Source of the DNA: Paramacrobiotus richtersi
Lineage: Eukaryota; Tardigrada; Eutardigrada; Parachela; Macrobiotidae
NCBI GenBank assembly: GCA_034698045.1
Contig: JAQGAU010000696.1
Span: forward strand, 1 to 24,854
Direction: 5' to 3'
Length of the DNA stretch: 24,854 bases
The translations under genes were made by a program, and so were the position numbers. Of this stretch, positions 1-9,522 are shown in pieces (the stretch's first letter is position 1; every line of letters starts with the position of its first letter). The notes beneath the pieces were generated by a model. That model was not told the origin of the DNA. It was given only the letters and a program-made list of their open reading frames with translations, and did no database searches.

Positions 1-3000
1 ATTACTTAAATTATATCGATGACAATGTAGCAACGATTCAGGCATTTGTTAAAAATCAGGTAACCAATTGTTGTTCGAACCATTGTATACTGTACCGGTC
101 GCTGGTGTGACTGTTTTGAGTGTTTTTCCCTTATTATTATTCTTGAAATTTCACCAGACTGACTTGCGTCCGACCGTTAAATAGAACTCTGATTAACACA
201 GCGTCCTTGTTGCAGTTCCTTCAGCTTCAGAATGATATCCGATATCTCCGTGGAATACCAGCGGAAGAGCAGCATTCAGCTGTTGAGCAGAAACTCAGCC
301 GACTTTTATCGCAGCCCCACGGTAGTTATGCCGCATTTCGCAGTACCCTTTCAAACCAAAGTTTACCCGGAAGTCCGTCAGAAAGGTCCGGATTACCAGA
401 TGGATCCCAAATCCCAGAAAGTCGCACGTTTAGCACTCAGCCGTCAAATATGATGCCATCCGAGATCGGCGCCACTGAATCGGATGCAACTAGAACAAGT
501 CAGCCGTCCAGGGATTCCTCGCACGCAGCGCCTAGGCTGAGCCAGGCGTCGAGAAGTTCCTCACTTTCTTCGCAGAGTGGGAAAAGCGGTGGTCCACCTG
601 GAACCGCCTCCCGATCTTCGGTTACCAATCAGCAAACGTTCGACATCAGAGTTTCGGAAGAGTATTCCGAAGCTGGAAAAAAGAGTGACACTAGAACGGA
701 ACCACCAGTCAGACTCCCATCGGAAACCCGAAGGTCAGGTGTGCACGTTTCGGAAACTGTGTCATCGTTACCGAGACGGGAGTCCAGCCAGTCACTGCCA
801 CCCACGGAATCGGTGTCTGAATCAAGAACGTCTTTACCGAGCTACCATTCCGGTGGCTCTTTACCGCGAGGAAGTGTAACGCAATCCCGAATGTCGGTGG
901 CCGCTGATGAATCTAATCGAAGCCTACCGGAGCCATTACGAAAAAGTCTGCACTCACTACAGTCATCAACGGGGTCACTAAGAGAAGCAATGTCACAAAC
1001 TTCGCAACCGCAAGAAAGCTCACCGTCTCTGGATTCCGTCAAGCCACGCCCAAGCATACGAGAGGCCACATCGCAGACCTCGGGAAGTGGACCATCATCG
1101 CCTTCGATACCAATTACTAAGCCGTCAAGGGGAAGTGTTGGCAGCATTTCTACCCGGAGGAAGAGCACGTTAAGCGAAGAAACATGTCCTGACGAAGAAG
1201 AATCACCGACCGATACTTGCGAAACTGAAACGATTCCTTCCACTGGCAGCCTACCAACGAAACGGGCTCCGGTCACTAAAACGAGTTCGGAACAAACGAA
1301 GCCTAAAGCGAAACACACATCGCAGAAGCCAGCGCCCAGAAAGCGGTCAACGCGGCAAAGCATTCAATCACGGGAGACGGACCCACTGCAAGCCAGCAGC
1401 AGCTCGTCCAGCTTGTGCGAGGAAGACGAATCTCTCCCATCGGTAAATAAAGGAAAGAAATCGATTGTCAACCGTCGGTCAGTAGAAGATTACGATCCGG
1501 AACCTGGACCATACATTCATGTGCACTCGCGGATAGAACATCCACGGATTCGTCCGACGAAAGCATCTAGCCAAGATTTCGAAAGACACCCTCCAGAGCA
1601 ATCTCTTGGAGAACCATTGCCTTCTGTACACTCAGATCGTCATCAAAAGCCCACAAAAAGCAAGACCGTGAAAGAAAGTACAAGAAAGCCCGCTGCAGAT
1701 CACACTTCTCAGAAAAAAACAACCAGAAAACAATCCGAAGAATCCGTTCTTTCCAGCGGCACCCCCAAACGGTTACAAGCTTCTTCGAGCAAGGGATCAG
1801 TCGATGATACCGTTTCTCCATCTCGTACATCCGGGAAACCAATGCAGAGCAGCCAGTTTTCGAGGAGTCGGTCATCTGTTGGCCGATCTCCACCTGGATC
1901 AAAAGGACCACGGAAGCAAAACAAATCAGGTTCCCATTCTAAACAATCGGTTCAGTCAAGATCCCCAGCAAAAGCTCGATCCATAAGTTCAAGTCGAGTC
2001 CCGCATGGCGTAAAAACATCCCGCACTGGACAGTCAAGTGTACGACCAAGTTCTACTTCGAACACAACGACAAACATCCCGTCAAGGTCCGTTGTTCCAA
2101 CCGGTTCCGCTTATAGTGCCAAGCCTTCTTCTAGGACCATTGCGCAGTCCGAAGACTCAAAGCCCTCATTACGGAGTGCAAGAAGCGAGATCACACAAAC
2201 TCCAGGTGATGTTAGCCGTGAATCTGTAATTTCATCTAAGGCGGTGTCACAGAAGTCTAAGGGAACCATCAGATCCGAAGGCCGGTCTAAGCCTAGTGAA
2301 CAGTCAGTTCGCACTGCATCAACGCGTCTTTCAAAGCACTCCGGCCGCGCAGGATACCCAAGCCCATCAAGCAGTCGATCTGTGCGTGTGCATATCACAG
2401 CGTCTACCACCTCTCATCAAAGTCACCAAACGGATCGCTCACCCAGGGGTCATCTATCCACCTCCCATCGAAGCAAACCATCGGCAGAGAACGCAGCTTC
2501 AAGCAGAAGTCAGCATTCTGCATTGACTCATGCTTCTGCGTCCACTACCTCAACACAAACTGATCGTTCTCGAGAGAGAAGAGAAAAGGACCAATATTCA
2601 GCGAGATTGACTCCATCGCAGTCTAGATTTACGGTAGAACACACGGTATCCAATACTCCAAGCAGTAGTTCCATCAAAGCGCCTGCTAGTGCTTCCAACG
2701 TTTCTCATCGGACCGCACGCTCTGAACGGCAACCGGTAAGCTCCACGAATCTCTCACAGCGAACCGAGCAAAGTGCATATTCTGAGAGGCAGCCAGTGAG
2801 CGCCACCACCATTCCTCGTACGGAGCGCTCGCATCCGTCTGAGCGCTCTGCCAATAGCACTGCAAAGATCTCGGGGCGGTCGAACCTGCACAGTGTACGA
2901 ACACATCAATCAGCGCGAACGATGGAAACGGGGCCCACAGCATCCCACCATACGGGTCGGACAGCGGCAAGTAAGCATTCAGTTGGAACGATTGAAACAA

Positions 3001-4067
3001 CGCCCACTGCTTCTCGGCATACCGCACGCACCGATCCAAGTAAGCATTCAACTGGGACGGTTGAAACAACCCCCACTGCTTCTCGGCATACCGCACGCAC
3101 CGATCCCAGTCAACATTCAGTGGGAACAATCAAAACAAGACCGACCGCATCAAGACACACAAATCGTACGGATCCTAGTAAACACTCAATACGAACCACT
3201 ACAACGACTTCTGGACAAACACGCCGCAGCGACCAACCAAGCCAGTTATCCGTAGCCGGCGTGCCATCTGGACACAGCGTTCGCTCAATTACTCCAGCTA
3301 AAACCGTGTCGCATATGTCACGCCACAGCGATCGCCCTAGTAAGACAACCATGCCCAGGAGCAGTAGCAGTAAATTCAGTGCGCGCTCCGTCAGCCCGGC
3401 GCCAACTGCATCCCAATTTTCGCGCCACAGCGACAAACCAAGCAAAACATCATTTCGAACTGCCCATTCAAAGGCGTCCGATCTGGGAGCTTCTCCTTCG
3501 GGTCACAGCGCCAGCTCACGGCAGGCCTCCTCACCAAGCGGCAGCGGCGTGATCGGTACATCCAGCCACTCCAGCGAGCGCTCCTTCTACTCGGAAGTGC
3601 ATAGTGTCCATTCCGAGGTTGCGCGCTCTGCAAGTAATACTTCCTTTGCACCGCCATCAGGCAAGCCTTCCTCTCTCCGGGCAAACCTTCTACACCCGAA
3701 CATGGCTTTCGGAGTGAAATCCGCCGTGTTGCATGGCTCAAACATTCATAGTACTGGAAGCAACATTTCTCCCCAACATTCGCAGTTTTCCTGGACATAT
3801 AGCGGCGCTTCGGGTGCGTCAAGTCGCAGCGGTGAAAGTGGGGAAAGCGATCGAAGCGGTGATCAAAGCGGGGAATTTTCAAAAACTTCCTTAGCCAATA
3901 AGAGCAGTCTTCATTCACAGCTTTCCATGCGCTCGCAGCAAAGCCAAACGGAAAGTGAATATACCGGGACGGATAGGCCAGTTAACTCGGATGATGATAT
4001 CTCGAGCGACGCCTCGGATCGCTCTGAAACCATTCGCAAGAAGAAGCGGAAAAAGCATCGGCGGTAG
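1..4067 (+). CDS. Large Ser/Thr/Arg-rich, probably disordered protein (3' part of gene, 5' end outside window)
   Basis: Not recognised as a known family. Two exons are visible. Exon A (1-59) is open from position 3 (first residues YLNYIDDNVATIQAF) and ends at a GT donor at 60. Exon B runs from 216, after a TTGTTGCAG acceptor, to the TAG at 4065-4067. Both junctions are phase 0, so about 1,302 residues are seen and the true start is upstream. The first 50 or so residues are mixed and could form a helix or short coiled coil. The rest is low complexity, rich in Ser, Thr, Arg, Pro, Gln and His, with few hydrophobics and no visible domain, signal peptide or membrane segment. About five 23-residue repeats (core PTASRHTARTDPSKHS) lie at 2902-3246, followed by looser SRHSD-PSK repeats. 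The C-terminus is acidic/Ser-rich and then strongly basic (KKKRKKHRR), which could be a nuclear localisation signal. The composition suggests a heavily phosphorylated scaffold, but that is inference. The single uninterrupted 3.85-kb frame makes a real coding exon nearly certain. Confidence 0.85.
60..215 (+). other. Intron in the disordered-protein gene
   Basis: This 156-base intron has a CAG|GTAACC donor and a TTGTTGCAG acceptor. Both flanking reading frames are phase 0. It fixes the start of the large exon at 216, rather than at the in-frame TTG codons just upstream. Confidence 0.7.
2902..3246 (+). repeat. In-frame 69-bp tandem repeat (23 residues, about five units)
   Basis: Equivalent points (GTAAGCATTC, GTAAGCATTC, GTCAACATTC, GTAAACACTC) fall at 2971, 3040, 3109 and 3178, exactly 69 bases apart. 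The two central units are nearly identical, and the outer ones are progressively diverged. The repeat is in frame and encodes a Thr/Ser/Arg/His-rich 23-mer. This is what unequal exchange within a coding minisatellite would give. Confidence 0.9.
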
Positions 4068-5943
4068 TTGGCAATCGATAATTGTTTGGGTGGTTTTTGG
4101 TCTGCTGTGCTTTTATGGTTTTACATTTTTTACTTGGTGTGTAAACGGTGCAATGGTGGGTGCTGTGTAATTTTTGTATACTCCTTAGTGGTTTGCATAA
4201 ATTTGAATGTGCAGAGACTTTGTTGGACAGCCGATTTTCTGAAGCAGCGTTGACTAAATGTAAAATGCTAGAAAATCGTGTATCTGTCTTATGATGCCGG
4301 ACAGGAGCCGTGCACCATCCATAAACTGGATGACATAAAATCCTCTGACCCAGTCGAAACTTCGATCGGAGCTGAAGATATTCTGTTCTCTGTATTGATG
4401 ATAATAACATGATTGCCAGAGGAGGCTCGGAGTCCGGCCGAAGCGCAGGCAGTGAGGCATATTCTGAGCCCAAAATTATCGAAAATTACAAAAGCAAATC
4501 AAGATTTCCTTGCATCGACTGCGCGCGTGTCGAAAACTTCACTGAGAACCATCGGGTGGAGTTCTCTGCCGAGATCCCCGGAACTATAAACAAAGGATGA
4601 ACAGAACTGACCACTAATATTGTTCATGTTTTCTTGCTCCACGCTAGTTATAATAATCCGATATTCCACGTCAAGATTGCTAGGGCCCGTTCAAAAATGA
4701 CCATGCTGCCAACCTTCGGTACGTACGGTGCTATCGTTATTCAAGGTTGATTTTACTAAAGCCGGTATGCATGAACACGTTCGGCGGCAGCTGCAAAGGC
4801 TTCAGTTTGAAAGTACTTAGTTTATATACAAATTTAGTCTAGCGCTCCAAAAAATGGAAAAGTTCCTGCATCGACTAAAAATCGTGCGCCAGTGCACAAT
4901 TTGGATTTGGCGTGAAAATGGCACACCCGTTCAGCCAGTGGTTCCGGGTGCGATTGATGAATGCGTCTTTTTACGCCAACGCTTTCCTGCCTCCCTATCG
5001 TTTCTGATAATACTAATATTATGTATTCCGTTTGTTGTATAAAACGCTATGCAGTCATGTAGTGGGTACTGTCCTACATTAAGCCACTATCTTGTATAAT
5101 ACCGGAAGTGTACAGAATAACATTAAATGTCGTACGTACGCGTAGCGCATTTAAGCGATTTAACTGATTTTAAAAGTTGATTACTTGCTGGCTTTGGTTT
5201 AACACACGAGTGAATAGGCTTTGGAAGATTGCTCGTTCGAGTCTCGCGAGCATGTCGAGTCGATAACTGATCTTCTCCTGGCTAAATCTCTGAATCGGGA
5301 TTAGGCGGATTTTCTTCTTAAAATTGTTTGTGGTGCCCTTCTAGTTATGTTATCTCCGTAATTATAAGAACAGCCTGGTGTCTCGTGGGACTCCATACGG
5401 TTCTAACTTTAATGTGTCACGATCGTGATTGTGCTCGTGTAACGCAGTTCACAAAATGTGGTTTCTGTTGGATGTGCGGTTGGAAGCCCACGCAGTCTTT
5501 AGTCAGTTTAGTGCCACGAACGGCTACGCTGCAAGTCCCTTTCAGCCTAGTGTAATTAGTGGATTAGTTGTTCCGAACGGGCTTAAACGATAGTCAAAGT
5601 CCTGCGTTGCAGAACACTGACAGCAGAAGTACCATCGAGATGACGGCGAAATGCGCTGTATGAACATGTATTAATGTTTATACGCAGGAGAATGAGAGTA
5701 CTATGAGGTCGATACAGAAACCGCTAAAAATTCGTTAACAGTTAAATAAGTCCATAGTGAGTAAAGTAGTATGAACAGTACTATCATACGGTAATTATAT
5801 AATTACCTAATCTTGTCGCAGGCTCGAGCTGTATGCAAATTACAGACCTGCGATTAGCAAGGAACAGAACGATAATCAGATGTGTACAACTTGCCAACAG
5901 TGTCATTAATTTTGTTAGCCAGAACAATTGGTACACGTTTAGT
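4068..5943. other. Intergenic region between the disordered-protein gene and GPCR 1
   Basis: I see no convincing gene here. It must hold the 3' ends of the plus-strand gene to its left and of the minus-strand GPCR to its right. I found no AATAAA in good position for either. A 63-codon frame at 4409-4600 is Ser/Gly/Arg-rich at its start and could be an alternative terminal exon of the left gene (see findings). Otherwise only short chance frames are present. Confidence 0.6.
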
Positions 5944-7026
5944 TCACTTGCTAAAGCGAAATATTCTTGCAACCGTATCCCGCAGATCCGGCAAAGCAAC
6001 TGCAAAGTATACTGGATCCAGTGCGGGCTGTAACATAAAAAGAGCCTCAGTGGCTTGGTACACCGTTGTCATTCCAGATGTATCCATAAAACAAGCTATT
6101 ACAAAGTACGTGTTGACCGGAGTCCAGCAAATGGTGACGCTGGTGGTGAGAAGGGTCAGCACTGTGAAGGCGTACTTGCTGTCCTTATTGGCCGCACTGA
6201 ACACCCTGTTGTGTTTGACTTCCTTTACTACGGCACTTTGTACAGGGCCCAGATCTCCTTGCACAGGGTACAGTTCCAGCTCGGCTGTACGGCCTGAAAC
6301 GGCAGCACTTTTTACTCCATTGGACGCACTCATCGCTGGAGCTATGGCTGCTCGAAATCTGCGTCCCCGGTGTCTTTTGTACCATAAGTACGGGTACGCC
6401 AGCACAATAACGGCATTCGGTAGGACGTAGATCAAAAACTGCATTGTCAGGTTCAAGTCGGCGACTGCAGCTGTATTTAGCTCGCATCCTTCGGTGGTCA
6501 CTGGCAGGCGAAAGTAAAGTGTATCTAATATGAAAGCTGGTAGGCAAATGCCGTGAACGTACAACCATACGCCAATACAAAGCATAACTGACATTCTCAT
6601 ATTATTATGGCTTCGGTACGAATAAGGAAAGGTCACTGCCCAGATGCGATTGGCCGTAATGAGTAAATGTGAGTTGAACATTATGCCCTGGCTGACATAG
6701 ACAGCGTACAGATACACCGTGCACACGGTGTTTCCGAGCCACCATGATGAAGAGATAAAATTGATGATGTCAATTGGGTTATCCAAGACAGCGAAATATA
6801 GATTGGCAAGAAGCAAACTCCCAAGGTATATGTTAAAGGGGAGATGGAGACAACTCTTAAAAATGAACAGAAACAGCACTGATCCGTTCAGGATGACCAC
6901 ACATATAAATACAAACAACTCGAAGCTCGGAAAGAAGGTCCATGTCACTGTATAGCCAGAAGTGTTTGTTGAGATGTTGAAGAATTGTGAGGTCGCATTA
7001 TCGGCCGTGTGTTTCTCCATTTCCAT
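5944..7026 (-). CDS. Class A (rhodopsin-like) G-protein-coupled receptor, copy 1
   Basis: This intronless 360-residue orphan receptor should act in the plasma membrane. The N-terminus has Asn-glycosylation sequons at N10, N17 and N21. Seven hydrophobic segments begin near residue 35. Landmarks are N47 in TM1 (ILNGSVL), C102 at the top of TM3, W154 in TM4, an extracellular-loop-2 Cys in TTEGCELN, and CWTP in TM6. Several class A microswitches are altered: the TM2 Asp (2.50) is Asn (N75), DRY is NRI (126-128), and NPxxY in TM7 is DPVYF. Loop 3 is long, with basic ends. The paralogue at 9523-10632 is very similar throughout the membrane core. The start is a true ATG (7026), with a second in-frame ATG two codons later. 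Ligand and G-protein partner cannot be read from the sequence. It resembles amine/peptide-type class A receptors only in overall plan. Confidence 0.93.
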   Translation of the reverse strand: MEMEKHTADNATSQFFNISTNTSGYTVTWTFFPSFELFVFICVVILNGSVLFLFIFKSCLHLPFNIYLGSLLLANLYFAVLDNPIDIINFISSSWWLGNTVCTVYLYAVYVSQGIMFNSHLLITANRIWAVTFPYSYRSHNNMRMSVMLCIGVWLYVHGICLPAFILDTLYFRLPVTTEGCELNTAAVADLNLTMQFLIYVLPNAVIVLAYPYLWYKRHRGRRFRAAIAPAMSASNGVKSAAVSGRTAELELYPVQGDLGPVQSAVVKEVKHNRVFSAANKDSKYAFTVLTLLTTSVTICWTPVNTYFVIACFMDTSGMTTVYQATEALFMLQPALDPVYFAVALPDLRDTVARIFRFSK

Positions 7027-7250
7027 GGCTCACATACGTGTGCACGACTGCGACCGTCACTGTGTACAACTTTTACTATACCTCCTTGTGATAACGGCAT
7101 GCAAATAACTGGTAAATAATTTGCCTGTATATGTAAGCGCCACAGAAGCCGGCAGTTACAACCAGCCACTATAGGACTTTTATTATTCTACCGCAAGGGG
7201 ACAATGCATGTTTCTGTAGGCTAATAACAGCTTCAGGATCAAAGCGTCGA

Positions 7251-7315
7251 AGGTTGTAGAATCAGAGAATAGGTTGTAGAATATGATCCTTAATAGGTTG
7301 TAGAATATGATCCTT
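7251..7315. repeat. Short tandem repeat, 24-bp period
   Basis: AGGTTGTAGAATATGATCCT occurs at 7271 and again at 7295, 24 bases apart. A partial copy (AGGTTGTAGAAT) lies at 7251. It lies upstream of GPCR 1 in non-coding sequence, and I see no function. Confidence 0.85.
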
Positions 7316-7823
7316 CGGAAAAAAGCCGGATACGGATTACGGGATACCCTTATATAGTGTGTGTTCGTAGCGCTCTGTGGTAACCGAAGAATGCCTGCAT
7401 GTTGTAAACACCAAAGGCACCTGGGAAAACTAACAACTGCTTGGGAAAATGACATAGTACCTCTTTTTAAATCTAATTTACGATAGTAGTTCGCTTCATT
7501 TACTCTGCCCATCTTGTTGTTAGTTGCCGACAGTATATTATTGTGTGCAACTTGAACAAATCATGCGTTGTTTGCCGCAGCGGGATAATAGTGCGTATAT
7601 CACTTATTTTCCGGGATATTGATAAGTGATCATTTCCCAGAGGGGCCTGGTTATATGCTTCAGGCTTTTCTGTTCTAGTATTGAAGAGACGCGCTTTCTG
7701 GCTTGATCAGAATGGTCATCAATATTCTACTATTATGCTCTATTACATAAGACTGCCACTGTTTTATTCCTGTAATCTTTTGGCTAGTTGCACCATGAAT
7801 AATTTGATTAATGTGAAGAAACT

Positions 7824-7906
7824 CTGCACAATACGTTGCGTCTTTATAGCGATGACAGCAGGTACAGCATAAAAAAGACGTACTGTACAATGTACATATT
7901 GTGCAG
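7824..7906. repeat. Imperfect inverted repeat (83 bp)
   Basis: CTGCACAATA at 7824-7833 is the exact reverse complement of TATTGTGCAG at 7897-7906. Inner parts also pair partly: GCGTCTTTATA on the left against AAAAAAGACG on the right. I see no flanking target-site duplication or transposase, so it is just a possible hairpin or a small element remnant. Confidence 0.5.
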
Positions 7907-9425
7907 AAAGCAGGACATTTGCGGAGTGTTGTACTGAAAAGCTTTCAGGGAAAACTATACTACAGTACAGCTCATATCTGACCACTTTGGAACTGCTGCA
8001 AATATTTTGGGAGATTCACAGTAGTAGTAATTGAGTCAGACGCATTTGTATGTAGCAGCTTTATGTAGTAGTTTGGCTGAAAAATATGGTGACTAAAACT
8101 TGCTGTCTTCCCTTACAAGATTTGCTTTTTTTTCTTGGAGAACTTTATTATGAATATTCCAGGAAGATGCAGATGATGACTGCCAAAATCGTGGAAACAT
8201 GGGCCAAAAGGGCCCGTTGTCTCCGGTTGTCCAGCCCAGCGGACTCCATCCAATTTGCATGGGAATCGGTTGGGTAGAGCGTTGTGCGATCGCGCAACCT
8301 ACACCCTGTGTCCGTTATCCATCTACGATAGACAACGTCAGACCCCATGCAGTTTTAATGGCAGCGCTTCAGAGAGATTCCGTTGCGTGGATAAAAGCTT
8401 TCTACCAGCGCCGTGTCTTGGCGTGTACTTGCGAGATGAGGGAGTGAGAAATGGCATCGACATGCGTCCGGGTTTACCGTTCGCTTAAGCATATGGTTGA
8501 GTAAACGTCTATGGTTCGCATGTGGGGTCCAACGTTCACTTCAACATTCACCAATTATGGTTTATCGTACAACTGCAGTAAAGGAAGATGGAGTCGGCAT
8601 TGAGATGAACAGGATGCAAAGGTCACTGACGAGCGCAGGCTGTCCATGCCAGAGAAACGTTTATGTTACCTATATGGTTAATGTTCATGCTGCTCATTTT
8701 CGGTACGGCGGAGCAAGTTTACAAACGGCTTTGCACAGTTTTTAAATCTGAATGAATAGTTGCAGATGTTAAACAGGCAGAAATTTACAATTGCTCTGCA
8801 AGCACTCAAATGTTCCACAACCGTCAACATATTCCGCAAATGATTTCATTTTCGCTAACAGAATTAAGTTTTTTCTACTGCAACAGCGAAGAGAGGCGCG
8901 CTTGCACAAGCGCATGGACAGTATCAACAAGTCAAAATTGACACCAAAATTCACTGAAACAACCATAATCGTTACTCGGTACCATAGAGCGAAAGGACAT
9001 TTCGCAATAAAACAGGCGGCAGTTCATTTTCCAAACGGCTAAACTAACACGATACTGTTGAATGCTTTTGATTTAGGCTTTTCCGTTGGTTCCCGATTCG
9101 CGCGTCCGAAGAACTAAATAAGTTCAAGGAAAGCGGGACCCAACGGTCCAAACGTTTTCTCCGCCAATGGATAGAACAAAATATAACCACGTCCTTCCAA
9201 AAATTCGTAAACGCGGCGCTAGCGTTTATTGTTCTCGGTAAGATACAGATACGTAACATGTGCGGCCTTTCCAACATGGAGAAAGATTTAAGAAACACTT
9301 CGGTATTGAATGAAATTCACATTATAAGTACAGTAAGTATCATATTAATACTGATCTGCCATTTGCAACGGTAATTTGTAGATCCTGATGGAGTTACTCC
9401 ATCATAAGAGTTATGTTATTCAGTT

Positions 9426-9431
9426 TTTATT
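9426..9431 (-). terminator. Probable poly(A) signal of GPCR 2
   Basis: AATAAA reads on the minus strand about 90 bases beyond the GPCR 2 stop codon, a normal distance for a cleavage signal in a compact genome. Confidence 0.45.
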
Positions 9432-9522
9432 AACTGATCTTTTGCCAGTTAGTCTGCACGGAGTAAGTTGACTCATTATGAGTTTATGAGATGGACTTTG
9501 GAGTCGAAGGTTTGTTTTAGCG

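Larger units (their letters stand above)
7027..9522. other. Intergenic region between the two GPCR genes
   Basis: There is no strong gene. It contains the 5' flank of GPCR 1, a small 24-bp tandem repeat (7251-7315), an imperfect hairpin (7824-7906), a 100-codon ATG-less open frame (9072-9374) and a poly(A) signal for GPCR 2 (9426-9431). Short open frames near 8199-8490 are Cys-containing but overlap each other in two frames and look like chance or very decayed sequence. Confidence 0.5.

Noticed and set aside
2686-3445. Minus-strand frames with repeated RCVRYAEKQWGLF-like units
   Set aside because: The periodicity comes from the 69-bp coding repeat on the plus strand. There are no independent signs of coding.
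5221-5260. tRNA-like GTTCGAGTC near 5234
   Set aside because: The sequence is part of a TGCTCG...CGAGCA inverted repeat. No acceptor stem, anticodon arm or A box could be fitted.
8199-8490. Cys-containing frames that hint at a collagen-like (GQKGP) or LDLa-like piece
   Set aside because: Two overlapping frames would be needed. The Cys spacing does not fit LDLa, and there is only one Gly-x-y run.
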